Shown here: one piece after another, positions 36,285-46,019 of the stretch
Layout: each line of letters starts with the position of its first letter
Numbering within the stretch: the stretch's first letter is position 1
From: Eubacterium sp.
Lineage (GTDB): Bacteria > Bacillota > Clostridia > Lachnospirales > Lachnospiraceae
NCBI GenBank assembly: GCA_017477505.1
Contig: JAFUVQ010000042.1
Location: 1-64,000 of the forward strand
Length of the DNA stretch: 64,000 bases
Direction of reading: 5' to 3'
Program-made: the position numbers and the translations under genes
Notes under the pieces: generated by a model
Seen by the model: the letters and a program-made list of their open reading frames with translations, nothing else
Databases searched by the model: none
Told to the model about the DNA's origin: nothing

Positions 36285-37100
36285 ATGACCTATAATGAAA
36301 TTGTAAATGTATATAACAGCATAAAGGACAGAGTTCCGTTCACACCTTCGGTAGGACTGATCCTCGGATCTGGACTCGGAGCTTTTGCCGAAAAATATGA
36401 ATCATCAGCTGAGATTCCTTATAACGAGATTGAAGGTTTTCCTGTTTCGACTGTAGAAGGTCACGATGGCAGATTTATATTTACAAAGATTCATGATGTT
36501 CCTGTTGTGATGATGAAAGGCAGAGTCCACCTTTATGAAGGATACTCTCCGGAAGAAGTGGTTCTTCCAATCAGAGTCATGAAACTTATGGGAATTGAGA
36601 AGCTTGTTATCACAAATGCTGCAGGTGGTATCAACACGGGATTTACCCCCGGAACTCTAATGGTTATAAAAGACCAGATAACTTCATTAGTTCCGTCTCC
36701 CCTTATAGGTAAGAATATTCCTGAATTTGAAACAAGATTCCCCGATATGTCATCGGTTTATGATCCGGCACTTTTTGAAACTGTCATAGAGACAGCGGCA
36801 CGTAAACAGATTTCAGTCCGGGAAGGCGTATATATACAGACTACCGGTCCGAATTACGAGACGCCTGCAGAGATACGAGCATTCAGAACCCTTGGCGCTG
36901 ATGCCGTGGGAATGAGTACGGCCATAGAGGCGATGGTGGCAAATGCCATGGGTATTAAGGTATGCGGTGTATCCTGCATATCAAATATGGCATCAGGTAT
37001 TACTTCTAAGCCCCTTACACATAAAGAAATCAGTGAGGTTGCCGCTAAGGTATCAGAATCCTTCGAGACACTTATTGATGAGGTTATCGGGGTATTGTGA
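36285..37100 (+). CDS. punA: Purine nucleoside phosphorylase
   Basis: Trimeric type-I PNP, splitting guanosine, inosine and deoxy forms with phosphate in purine salvage. The ATG at 36285 follows GGGAGG; an upstream in-frame ATG at 36213 is inside the transpeptidase gene. Motifs are GLILGSGLGAFAE, GRVHLYEGYSPEEVVLP, TNAAGGIN and GADAVGMSTAIEAMVA. Length of 271 is normal. Confidence 0.94.
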   Translation: MTYNEIVNVYNSIKDRVPFTPSVGLILGSGLGAFAEKYESSAEIPYNEIEGFPVSTVEGHDGRFIFTKIHDVPVVMMKGRVHLYEGYSPEEVVLPIRVMKLMGIEKLVITNAAGGINTGFTPGTLMVIKDQITSLVPSPLIGKNIPEFETRFPDMSSVYDPALFETVIETAARKQISVREGVYIQTTGPNYETPAEIRAFRTLGADAVGMSTAIEAMVANAMGIKVCGVSCISNMASGITSKPLTHKEISEVAAKVSESFETLIDEVIGVL

Positions 37101-37148
37101 CAGATTCCGGAAGGCATACGGAAGCATTGTGATGGATTGTGGTAAGTG

Positions 37149-37176
37149 TTGACATTAATCATGTTTATGATAAAAT
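37149..37176 (+). promoter_or_regulatory. Promoter of ilvH-ilvC
   Basis: Perfect TTGACA (37149-37154), 16-base spacer, TAAAAT (37171-37176). The remaining leader of about 45 bases is too short for a T-box or leader-peptide attenuator. Confidence 0.75.
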
Positions 37177-37228
37177 AACAAGAGTGCAGTTTTATCCTGA
37201 CAAAAGAACCTAGGAAAGGGGAATATAC

Positions 37229-37705
37229 ATGAAAAAAACAGTTCTTTCACTTTTAGTTGATAATACTTCCGGTGTACTCAGCCGAGTATCCGGAATGTTC
37301 AGCAGAAGAGGATATAATATAGACAGTCTTTCAGTTGGTGAGACAGAGAATCCTAAGTATTCAAGAATGACTGTTGCAGTAACAGGTGATGACAGAGTAA
37401 TCTCTCAGATCAAGAATCAGCTCAATAAGCTGGAGGACGTTGTCGAAGTTACCGAGCTTAAGGACGGTCTCAGCGTTCACCGTGAGTTAGTACTTGTAAA
37501 GGTTAAATGTGACGCAGCCGAAAGGCCTCAGATAATCGCTGTGGTTGATGTATTCAGAGCTAAGATTGTTGATGTATCACCTGAATCAGTGATGATAGAG
37601 CTTACAGGTAATACAAATAAGATAGAAGCATTCATAAGCCTTCTTTCTGATTTCACTATTGATGAGTTTGTAAGAACAGGTCTTACAGGACTTATTAGAG
37701 GTTAG
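37229..37705 (+). CDS. ilvH: Acetolactate synthase small (regulatory) subunit
   Basis: Valine-sensing ACT-domain subunit for acetolactate synthase. The N-terminal ACT domain reads LSLLVDNTSGVLSRVSGMFS and RRGYNIDSLSVGETE, and the C-terminal domain is complete at 158 residues. RBS GGAAAGGGG. The catalytic subunit ilvB is not in the window, so it must be encoded elsewhere. ilvC follows after 57 bases. Confidence 0.95.
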   Translation: MKKTVLSLLVDNTSGVLSRVSGMFSRRGYNIDSLSVGETENPKYSRMTVAVTGDDRVISQIKNQLNKLEDVVEVTELKDGLSVHRELVLVKVKCDAAERPQIIAVVDVFRAKIVDVSPESVMIELTGNTNKIEAFISLLSDFTIDEFVRTGLTGLIRG

Positions 37706-37750
37706 TTTTAAAGTATCCATAAAACGGTACATTTTATAAATAATTTTTAG

Positions 37751-38788
<1,038 letters not shown>

Positions 38789-38810
38789 TCATTATTAAGA
38801 TTCTTAAGAT

Positions 38811-38841
38811 TACCACCGGCCGGATATTCCTGTCGGTGGTA
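38811..38841 (+). terminator. Terminator after ilvC
   Basis: TACCACCGGC (38811-38820) pairs with GTCGGTGGTA (38832-38841), one G-T pair included, followed by a T/A-rich tail rather than a clean T run. Confidence 0.65.
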
Positions 38842-38902
38842 TTTCATATAATTTATTATACAGATATATGCCCTTATTAAAATGAGTATAAGGAAATAAA
38901 TC

Positions 38903-39490
38903 ATGAACCATATAGAGGCGCAATCTCTTATAACTGCATTTATCGATAACAAATTACCTTCTGACAAACAGGAGGATTTTGTTACGCATATGAAGAACTG
39001 CCCTGACTGCCATAAAGAGCTGGAGATTTACTATACTCTTCTTGTAGGTATGAGGCAGATAGATAATGGTGAAGAGCTTTGCGAAGACTTTGACGAGGAT
39101 CTGGATAAGAATCTGGACAGACTCAGAGGCCGGTCCAGCGGTCGAAGAAGAGTCATCATGTCCACATTTACACTTATAATGATAGGTTTAATAGGGTTTA
39201 TGGTCTTTTTCTATATTCAATCCCTCGGAAGGGTCTATAACTATGAACAGCGGTCGAAGGCTGCCATGCAGGGCACGACTTACTTCTATAGGGAACTGGG
39301 AAGCTTTCTTAATACAAGAAATGTTCTTCTGAATGAAGTTGAAGTTGCTCCCGAGCAAACTGAAGGTGAAAAGTTTTATCAGAAAATCCACACCATGAAC
39401 AGTGTATTTAATGCTAATGATAAGCTGCTGAGTATAGGGCTCAGTATTGACGAAAAGGAGGTACAGGATGAAAAGACTGCTTCTCATTGA
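38903..39490 (+). CDS. Anti-sigma-factor-like membrane protein with zinc-finger domain
   Basis: A 195-residue protein with an N-terminal zf-HC2 motif (HMKNCPDCHKEL near residue 30, H-x3-C-x2-C), an acidic linker, one membrane segment (about 83-105) and an extracytoplasmic tail. This is the layout of anti-sigma factors for ECF sigma factors, but no sigma-factor gene is adjacent. It overlaps the start of polA by 23 bases, and polA's RBS lies inside it, so the two are co-transcribed. The partner is unknown. Confidence 0.8.
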   Translation: MNHIEAQSLITAFIDNKLPSDKQEDFVTHMKNCPDCHKELEIYYTLLVGMRQIDNGEELCEDFDEDLDKNLDRLRGRSSGRRRVIMSTFTLIMIGLIGFMVFFYIQSLGRVYNYEQRSKAAMQGTTYFYRELGSFLNTRNVLLNEVEVAPEQTEGEKFYQKIHTMNSVFNANDKLLSIGLSIDEKEVQDEKTASH

Positions 39491-42101
39491 TGGTAACAGT
39501 ATAATGAACAGAGGCTTCTTTGCGCTGCCTTCCAATCTTACGAATTCAAAAGGACTCCATACAAATGCTCTTTTAGGATTTCTGAACATTTTCTATAAGA
39601 TATACGGGGAAGAAAATCCTGATGGAATAGCAGTTGCTTTTGATGTACATGAGCCCACTTTCAGACATAAGGAATATGCTGAGTATAAGGCAGGCAGAAG
39701 GTCTATGCCCGACGAACTCAGGGAACAGTTTCCTGTTATTAAAGAAATCCTTGCATCCATGGGCATTAAATGTATCGAGCAGGGTGGCATAGAGGCTGAT
39801 GATATCATCGGAACTCTTGCCGTAAACGGAGAAAGTGACGGATATGCCGTGACTGTTCTTTCCGGTGACAGAGATCTTCTGCAGCTGGCAAGTGAAAAGG
39901 TAATGGTCCGGATTCCGAAAACGAAAGCAGGAAAGACTGTTATGGAGGATTATGATGCCGATGGAGTTATGAAACTTTACGGCGTTACTCCTACTGAGTT
40001 TATCGATATGAAAGGGCTTATGGGGGATTCTTCCGATAATATCCCCGGAGTAAAAGGAATTGGTGAGAAAACTGCAGCCAGGCTCATATCAACATATCAT
40101 TCTATAGAGGGAATATATGAGCATATAGATGAAATCATGCCTGCAGGTGTAAAGAGCAAACTTGAGGCAGGAAAAGATGATGCTGTTTTCTCCAGATGGC
40201 TTGCAACCATAAAGACTGATTGCGAACTGGGCATCAAACCGGATGATATAGCAGTGACAAAGGATGTTCTTTTCGGTTCTTCGGCACGTGATATGCTTAC
40301 AGAACTGGGTCTAAGGAGCATACTTTCAAGATTTGACTTTGCAGATTCAGAGAAGAAAGAGTTTGTTCCTGAAATAGTTGATATTTCAGATATAAATGAT
40401 ATTGTATCCGAAGCAGATTCCATGTCAGACAATCTCAGCATAGGAATATATCCGGCTGAAGCTGACGGCGAACTTCTCTTTACAACCTTTGCAATTGGAG
40501 ATAAATGCTATCTTGCTCCGGCCTCAGATATAAGTTCAAAGGATGTTTCCGGCCTTATAGAGAAGTTTATAAAGGCAGGAATATTCGTTTCATTTTTAAA
40601 TCTAAAAGAAAATGTAGGTTTATTCGAACTGTCTGAATCAGATAAACTCTTTGATTCAACCCTTGCAGCTTATCTTATAAAATATCGTAAAGAATTCAGC
40701 TACGATACCTTGGCAGAGGAGTATCTCGACATAATAATGCCCGATGAAAAAACTCTGAAAGGAAAGAAGGAACTCACTGCATTTTCATCTGCTGACCCTG
40801 ATATAAGAAAACTGTTTGCCTATAAAGCATATACAGCAGCTAAACTCTGTCCGATACTTCGTGACAGACTTAAGACTGACGGACTTTATGATTTATACTA
40901 TAAAATTGAGCTTCCCTGTGTTTTTGTTCTGTATGACATGGAGCATTACGGAATAAGAACTGACAGAAATGTTCTGCTTTCCTACGGACAGGCGCTGTCT
41001 GACAGGATAAATGAACTGACGAAGGAAATATATGAGCTTGCGGGAGAGGAGTTTAATATCAACTCCACCAAACAGCTTGGTATGATTCTCTTTGAAAAGC
41101 TGCATCTTTCCTCCGGTAAGAAAACCAAGACAGGGTACTCAACTAATGCTGATGTGCTTGCTAAGCTTAAGGACGAGCATCCTATCATAAATCTCATACT
41201 TGAATACAGAAGCCTTACAAAACTTCTCTCAACCTATGTTGAAGGGCTGACGGAATGTATATCGGCTGACGGAAGGATACACAGCAAATTTAATCAGACC
41301 ATAGCAGCTACAGGAAGACTCAGTTCAACCGAGCCTAATCTGCAGAACATTCCAATGCGTTCTGAACTTGGCCGTGAGATAAGAAAGGCTTTTATTCCGG
41401 AAGAAGGCTATACATTTATAGATGCCGATTATTCGCAGATAGAGCTTCGAGTAATGGCTCATCTTTCAAAGGATCAGGCACTTATCGATGCATTTAACCA
41501 GGGAGATGATATACATGCCATAACGGCAGCAAATGTATTCAAAGTTCCGCTCGAAGAAGTGGACAGCAATATGCGTAGGAGTGCCAAGGCTGTAAACTTC
41601 GGTATTATATACGGAATAAGTTCATTTGGCTTAGGAGAGGATCTCGGGCTCTCAAGAAAAGAAGCCCAGGGATATATAGATGAATACTTTGAAACCTATA
41701 AAGGTGTTAAGATATTCCTCGATGCAGCTGTAAGCAAGGCAAAACGTGTCGGCTACGTAAGAACTATGTTCGGTCGTAAAAGAGAAATCCCGGAGATCAG
41801 TTCATCAAACTTTATGCAGAGGCAGTTTGGTGAAAGAGTTGCCATGAATTCTCCTATACAGGGGACAGCTGCAGATATCATTAAAATTGCCATGATCAAC
41901 GTCAGAAGAGCTCTTAATGAGAAAGGACTCAAGTCAAGGCTTATCCTTCAGATACACGATGAGCTGCTTATAGAAGCCAAAGCTGAAGAAGCTGATACAG
42001 TCAAAGAACTGCTGAAGGATGCCATGATGAATGCTACAAAGCTCAGTGTGCCGCTGATCATAGATATGCATCAGGCAGATGATCTGTATGATGCGAAATA
42101 G
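39468..42101 (+). CDS. polA: DNA polymerase I
   Basis: Repair and Okazaki-fragment polymerase. The ATG at 39468 follows AAGGAGG (39455-39461); an earlier in-frame ATG at 39447 lacks an RBS. The 877-residue chain begins with an intact 5'-nuclease domain (LLIDGNSIMNRGFF, GIEADDIIGTL, GDSSDNIPGVKGIGEKTA). The middle 3'-5' exonuclease fold lacks the DxE metal residues, so proofreading is probably lost, as in Bacillus and Thermus enzymes. The polymerase domain is complete: DADYSQIELRVMAHLS, RRSAKAVNFGIIYG and QIHDELLIEA. Confidence 0.96.
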   Translation: MKRLLLIDGNSIMNRGFFALPSNLTNSKGLHTNALLGFLNIFYKIYGEENPDGIAVAFDVHEPTFRHKEYAEYKAGRRSMPDELREQFPVIKEILASMGIKCIEQGGIEADDIIGTLAVNGESDGYAVTVLSGDRDLLQLASEKVMVRIPKTKAGKTVMEDYDADGVMKLYGVTPTEFIDMKGLMGDSSDNIPGVKGIGEKTAARLISTYHSIEGIYEHIDEIMPAGVKSKLEAGKDDAVFSRWLATIKTDCELGIKPDDIAVTKDVLFGSSARDMLTELGLRSILSRFDFADSEKKEFVPEIVDISDINDIVSEADSMSDNLSIGIYPAEADGELLFTTFAIGDKCYLAPASDISSKDVSGLIEKFIKAGIFVSFLNLKENVGLFELSESDKLFDSTLAAYLIKYRKEFSYDTLAEEYLDIIMPDEKTLKGKKELTAFSSADPDIRKLFAYKAYTAAKLCPILRDRLKTDGLYDLYYKIELPCVFVLYDMEHYGIRTDRNVLLSYGQALSDRINELTKEIYELAGEEFNINSTKQLGMILFEKLHLSSGKKTKTGYSTNADVLAKLKDEHPIINLILEYRSLTKLLSTYVEGLTECISADGRIHSKFNQTIAATGRLSSTEPNLQNIPMRSELGREIRKAFIPEEGYTFIDADYSQIELRVMAHLSKDQALIDAFNQGDDIHAITAANVFKVPLEEVDSNMRRSAKAVNFGIIYGISSFGLGEDLGLSRKEAQGYIDEYFETYKGVKIFLDAAVSKAKRVGYVRTMFGRKREIPEISSSNFMQRQFGERVAMNSPIQGTAADIIKIAMINVRRALNEKGLKSRLILQIHDELLIEAKAEEADTVKELLKDAMMNATKLSVPLIIDMHQADDLYDAK

Positions 42102-42117
42102 TATTATGAATGATTAA

Positions 42118-42177
42118 TCTGAAATCTGGAATTCTGAAATTTGGAATTCTGAAATTTGGAATTCTGAAATTTGGAAT
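42118..42177 (+). repeat. Four tandem 15-base repeats between polA and coaE
   Basis: Unit TCTGAAATTTGGAAT occurs at 42118-42132 (one mismatch, AATC for AATT), 42133-42147, 42148-42162 and 42163-42177. Each unit contains the palindrome AAATTT and each junction forms GAATTC, so short palindromes alternate. It is not in a gene and not CRISPR-like (no spacers). Confidence 0.92.
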
Positions 42178-42216
42178 TGTTCAGTTTGAATCAAATGTAA
42201 AAATCAGGTATAAAAT

Positions 42217-42810
42217 ATGAAAATAATCGGCATTACAGGAAAGATAGGAGCCGGCAAATCACTTGTTCTGGGATATCTTGAAGCTATGGATGGCAGCTTT
42301 GTTCTGGAAAGTGACGTTCTGGCCAAAAGTCTTTATCAGAAAGGATATTCAGTTTATAAAAGGGTGGCGGAAGTCTTCGGGTCTGATATTCTGGATACTG
42401 AAACAAAGGAAATTGATAAAATAAAGCTTTCTTCCCTGGTATTCGCGGACAGTGCAAAACTTGAAACACTTAACAGCATAGTTCATCCTGCTGTCAAAGA
42501 AGAGATCCTGAGACTTATCGAAGAGAAGAGATCTGAAGGCATTTCTGTCTTCTTTATCGAAGCCGCATTACTTATACAGGATGGATACAGGGAAATATGT
42601 GATGAGATCTGGTTCATAAAGGCAGACGAAGAAACACGCATAAAAAGACTTATGTCCAGCCGGGGATATTCATTTGAAAAATGTCAAAGTATCATTCAAA
42701 ACCAGCCTGATGATGATTACTATGAAAAGAATTCAGACAGGATTTTCGATAATACCAAAGATGTTTTATCAGTATTTGAAGAGATTGATAAGGCATTGGC
42801 ATTAATATGA
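42217..42810 (+). CDS. coaE: Dephospho-CoA kinase
   Basis: Last step of coenzyme A synthesis. P-loop GITGKIGAGKS is at residues about 5-15, followed by the block VLESDVLAKSLYQKG; the later LNSIVHPAVKEEI and the lid region with RIKRLMSSRGYS complete the family pattern. Length of 197 is normal. The RBS is weak (AGG). It follows polA across the 15-base repeats and ends in a strong terminator. Confidence 0.93.
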   Translation: MKIIGITGKIGAGKSLVLGYLEAMDGSFVLESDVLAKSLYQKGYSVYKRVAEVFGSDILDTETKEIDKIKLSSLVFADSAKLETLNSIVHPAVKEEILRLIEEKRSEGISVFFIEAALLIQDGYREICDEIWFIKADEETRIKRLMSSRGYSFEKCQSIIQNQPDDDYYEKNSDRIFDNTKDVLSVFEEIDKALALI

Positions 42811-42852
42811 ACAAAAAAGCATGTTGCACCTTGATGTGACGTGCTTTTTTGT
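42811..42852 (+). terminator. Terminator after coaE
   Basis: ACAAAAAAGCATGT (42811-42824) pairs with ACGTGCTTTTTTGT (42839-42852); the T run lies inside the 3' arm. Confidence 0.88.
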
Positions 42853-42880
42853 TGATTATTATTATATGATACTATATAAT
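42852..42880 (+). promoter_or_regulatory. Promoter of the membrane diguanylate cyclase
   Basis: TTGATT (42852-42857), 17-base spacer, perfect TATAAT (42875-42880), starting at the end of the coaE terminator. Confidence 0.8.
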
Positions 42881-42911
42881 ATAGTGTGGTTTTGGGGGGA
42901 AGGAAATACTT

Positions 42912-44651
42912 ATGACACAGGATTTTTCGGAAAAATATTCTAAAAGATTTCTGCTGATGCATAGGTTTATGTATGCATTTGTAATCTTTCTTGTTGTCCT
43001 GCTTTATATAGCCGGTATCAACAAGTCTGTTTTTCTTACCCTTTATTATGGTATTATTACTATAGCATTCATAGCTGTAGATGAATATTTTTTCAAACGC
43101 AATTATGCAATATCTCAGAAATTTGGTGAGATCAAGTCTTTTATTCAGCTTGGTCTTCTTTCTTTGGGATTTTTTAACAGAGGTTCTAGTCCGCTTCTTT
43201 TCCTGGCAGTTTTATTCCTGCAATTTATCATAGCCTATGAATTCATCGTATTTAATGACATTTTCTATGAAAGTCAGCTGACCAACAAGCGACTTATTGC
43301 AACAGTTACTATGATAGTCGGTATTATAGGCTATTTCTGGGGAACCTTCAGTACAGAATGGGTACTTACATTTTTTGTACTGGCAGTGATTGTATTTGCC
43401 GGTCTTCTTATGGTTACCGATTATTATTCAAAATCTGTTCTCGAGTATAATTATCAGGTCACAAATCTTTATTTTGCCGGTGAGAAACTGGAAGAGGATA
43501 AGACTGCACTTATCGAATATCAGGAAAAAGTCAAGTCAGTAAATACTGAGCTGAATTTCCAGAGGATAAAGCTTGCAAAGCTTAATTCCGATCTTGAAAC
43601 AAGTACCAACGAGATGAGCGCTCTTGTTGATATCATGAAGGAGTTTTCTTCAAGCTTCGATGTTAAGAAGAGTATGAACATCATGATGGATAAGATTGTG
43701 GAAGTTAAGCATCCGGATGTCATTTCATTTTTCATTGATAAAAATGTATTTAATAATAAAGATTATGCCATCTGTACCAGAGCATCCGAAAAAGACTTTG
43801 ATTTCTTTAACGGAATCATGAAAGATATGTTCGATATTCTTAAAGAAGATGAAGTGACCGATCCGGTAATTCTATCCGGAGCCTCTGTTCTCAGACACGA
43901 AGCATTTCAGGATAAACCATATACCGAAGTCGTTCTTTTCCCTGCATATAATCAGGATGAGATATATGGCGTTATGCTCTGTGCATCAAAGAAAGTGGAT
44001 TTCTTCTACAACGGATATACGTTCTACGAGTCCGCACTTATCGATTTCTCCTCAGCCCTGACTAATACGAGACTTTATATACGTATGGAAGAGATGGCGA
44101 ATATTGACTCGCTTACAGGACTGTATAACAGATTCTATTTCAACAGAATATTCCCGAAGCTCTGCAAGGATTCTGTTGAAAATGAAACTCCTTTCTCGGT
44201 TGCGCTTATCGATGTAGATAAATTCAAATCTATAAATGATACCCACGGGCATCTCGCCGGTGATAAGGTTCTTAAGACAGTCACATACATAATGAAGGAA
44301 TTCGCCGAATCCAGTAATGGTATGGCTGTTCGATACGGTGGAGAGGAATTCCTCATAATCCTTCCTGACAAACGTGAGCAGGAAGCTTTTGAAATCCTTA
44401 AACAGATACAGCAGAAGATCAAATCAACAGCAATCGACCATTCAGGAAAGATCATAAAGATAAATGTAAGTATAGGACTTGCAATCTATCCGGATACCTG
44501 TCAGGACATCAACAGACTTGTTGATTCAGCCGATGAGACCATGTACTACAGTAAGGAACATGGCAGAGGCATGGTTGTCGTACAGGGCAAGGAAGAAGAG
44601 TATGAGAAACTCTTTAAGTCCGACCCTGATTATGTAAGTATTGATGATTGA
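42912..44651 (+). CDS. Membrane diguanylate cyclase (multi-TM, coiled coil, GAF-like, GGDEF)
   Basis: Second c-di-GMP synthase of the window. Residues about 15-175 hold five or six membrane segments with no large extracellular loop. A coiled coil follows (about 180-235), then a GAF-like region (about 235-390) and a GGDEF domain. The active-site motif GGEEF is intact at 476-480 (RYGGEEFLIILPD), and no RxxD inhibitory site precedes it. Length is 579. It has its own promoter. The membrane part could sense a membrane-soluble or energetic signal; this is inference. Confidence 0.9.
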   Translation: MTQDFSEKYSKRFLLMHRFMYAFVIFLVVLLYIAGINKSVFLTLYYGIITIAFIAVDEYFFKRNYAISQKFGEIKSFIQLGLLSLGFFNRGSSPLLFLAVLFLQFIIAYEFIVFNDIFYESQLTNKRLIATVTMIVGIIGYFWGTFSTEWVLTFFVLAVIVFAGLLMVTDYYSKSVLEYNYQVTNLYFAGEKLEEDKTALIEYQEKVKSVNTELNFQRIKLAKLNSDLETSTNEMSALVDIMKEFSSSFDVKKSMNIMMDKIVEVKHPDVISFFIDKNVFNNKDYAICTRASEKDFDFFNGIMKDMFDILKEDEVTDPVILSGASVLRHEAFQDKPYTEVVLFPAYNQDEIYGVMLCASKKVDFFYNGYTFYESALIDFSSALTNTRLYIRMEEMANIDSLTGLYNRFYFNRIFPKLCKDSVENETPFSVALIDVDKFKSINDTHGHLAGDKVLKTVTYIMKEFAESSNGMAVRYGGEEFLIILPDKREQEAFEILKQIQQKIKSTAIDHSGKIIKINVSIGLAIYPDTCQDINRLVDSADETMYYSKEHGRGMVVVQGKEEEYEKLFKSDPDYVSIDD

Positions 44652-44681
44652 TATAAAAACTACAAAGATGGAGGCATATAA

Positions 44682-45809
44682 ATGAAAGTACTTATAATTA
44701 ACAGTGGTTCAACAACTTTAAAGTATCAGCTCATCGATTCAGATACTGAGCAGGTACTTGCAAAAGGTAATTGTGAGAGAATCGGTCAGGATCCCAAATT
44801 CCCGACACACAAAGAAGCATTTGAATTTGTTATAAAGACACTTCTTGACGGAACCATCTCATCACTTGAAGAGATAGATGCTGTAGGTCACAGAGTGGTA
44901 CATGGTGGTGAATATTTCAGCAGTTCAGTTGTAGTTGATGATGATGTGATTGCAAAGATTGACGAACTGTCAGATCTTGCTCCGCTTCATAATCCTGCAA
45001 ACCTGCTTGGAATCAAAGCATGCATGAATCTTATGCCCGGTGTACCAAATGTGGCAGTATTTGATACCGCATTCCATCAGACAATGGAAGATAAGGCTTA
45101 TATCTATGGCATTCCTTATGAATATTATGATAAATATAAGCTTAGAAAGTATGGATTCCATGGAACAAGCCACAGCTTCGTATCCAAGAGATCCATAGAA
45201 CTTCTCGGCAAACCTGCCGAAGATACAAAGATTATCGTATGTCACCTCGGTGGCGGCGCAAGTATCAGTGCTGTTAAGGGCGGCAAATCTGTTGATACAT
45301 CCATGGGACTTACACCTCTTGAAGGACTTATAATGGGAACCAGAAGCGGAAGCATCGATCCTGCGGTAGTTCAGTACATTGCCGATAAAGAAAATAAGTC
45401 CATAGATGAAGTACTTACAATACTTAACAAAAAGTCCGGAATCTACGGTCTTTCAGGAGTATCTGCAGACTTCAGAGATATTGAAGCCGGCTACATAGAC
45501 GGAGATCCAAAGTGCACACTTGCATTTAAAGCATTCTGCTATCAGATAGTAAAGACAGTCGGCGGATATATCGCAGCCATGAACGGCGTAGATATGATAA
45601 GCTTTACAGCCGGTATAGGAGAGCATGATACACTGGTACGTAAAGAGATACTTTCTTACTTCGGATATCTCGGAATCGAACTTGACGAAGAAGCAAACGA
45701 GAAAAACGGTGAAGTTATGATCTCAACACCGGATTCCAAAGTGAAGGTATATGTAATCCCGACTAACGAAGAACTGGCAATCTGCAGAGAGACAGTTGCT
45801 TTGGTTTAG
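44682..45809 (+). CDS. ackA: Acetate kinase
   Basis: Makes ATP and acetate from acetyl phosphate, the energy step of acetogenic fermentation. Motifs: NSGSTTLKYQLIDSD at the start, VGHRVVHGGE, FDTAFHQTM, YGFHGTSHSFVS, HLGGGASISAVKGG and FTAGIGEHD. At 375 residues it is about 25 shorter than the usual 400, by a compact N-terminal region after residue 30. RBS GGAGG. No pta gene is adjacent. In relatives ackA leads the rpmF-plsX block, but here two surface genes and an ATPase intervene. Confidence 0.95.
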   Translation: MKVLIINSGSTTLKYQLIDSDTEQVLAKGNCERIGQDPKFPTHKEAFEFVIKTLLDGTISSLEEIDAVGHRVVHGGEYFSSSVVVDDDVIAKIDELSDLAPLHNPANLLGIKACMNLMPGVPNVAVFDTAFHQTMEDKAYIYGIPYEYYDKYKLRKYGFHGTSHSFVSKRSIELLGKPAEDTKIIVCHLGGGASISAVKGGKSVDTSMGLTPLEGLIMGTRSGSIDPAVVQYIADKENKSIDEVLTILNKKSGIYGLSGVSADFRDIEAGYIDGDPKCTLAFKAFCYQIVKTVGGYIAAMNGVDMISFTAGIGEHDTLVRKEILSYFGYLGIELDEEANEKNGEVMISTPDSKVKVYVIPTNEELAICRETVALV

Positions 45810-45875
45810 GTTTATAAACGTCAGGTACGTTCATTATAATATAGGTTGATACTATTTAGGATACATTTTCTATAT

Positions 45876-45956
45876 AAACCATCAATTGAGTATATGTTAT
45901 TATAAACTTTAGTTTATAGCTGTTCGGAAAGATAAATGCTCAATTGATGGTTTTTT
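45876..45956 (+). terminator. Long-range hairpin with T run after ackA
   Basis: AAACCATCAATTGAG (45876-45890) pairs perfectly with CTCAATTGATGGTTT (45939-45953), with a T run to 45956. The 48-base loop holds its own hairpin, TATAAACTTTAGTTTATA (45901-45918). It probably ends ackA transcription, though the loop is unusually long for a simple terminator. Confidence 0.7.
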
Positions 45957-46019
45957 AAGATATAGTTCATTTCAGACGGTGAAGCTTTTATCGTATTCAT
46001 TTGAATGAGGAAGTAATTT

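Noticed and set aside
37101-37228. T-box or leader-peptide attenuator before ilvH
   Set aside because: Promoter-to-gene distance is only about 45 bases, and there is no conserved T-box sequence or run of Leu/Val/Ile codons.
42118-42177. CRISPR array
   Set aside because: Units are contiguous 15-mers with no unique spacers, and no cas gene is present.
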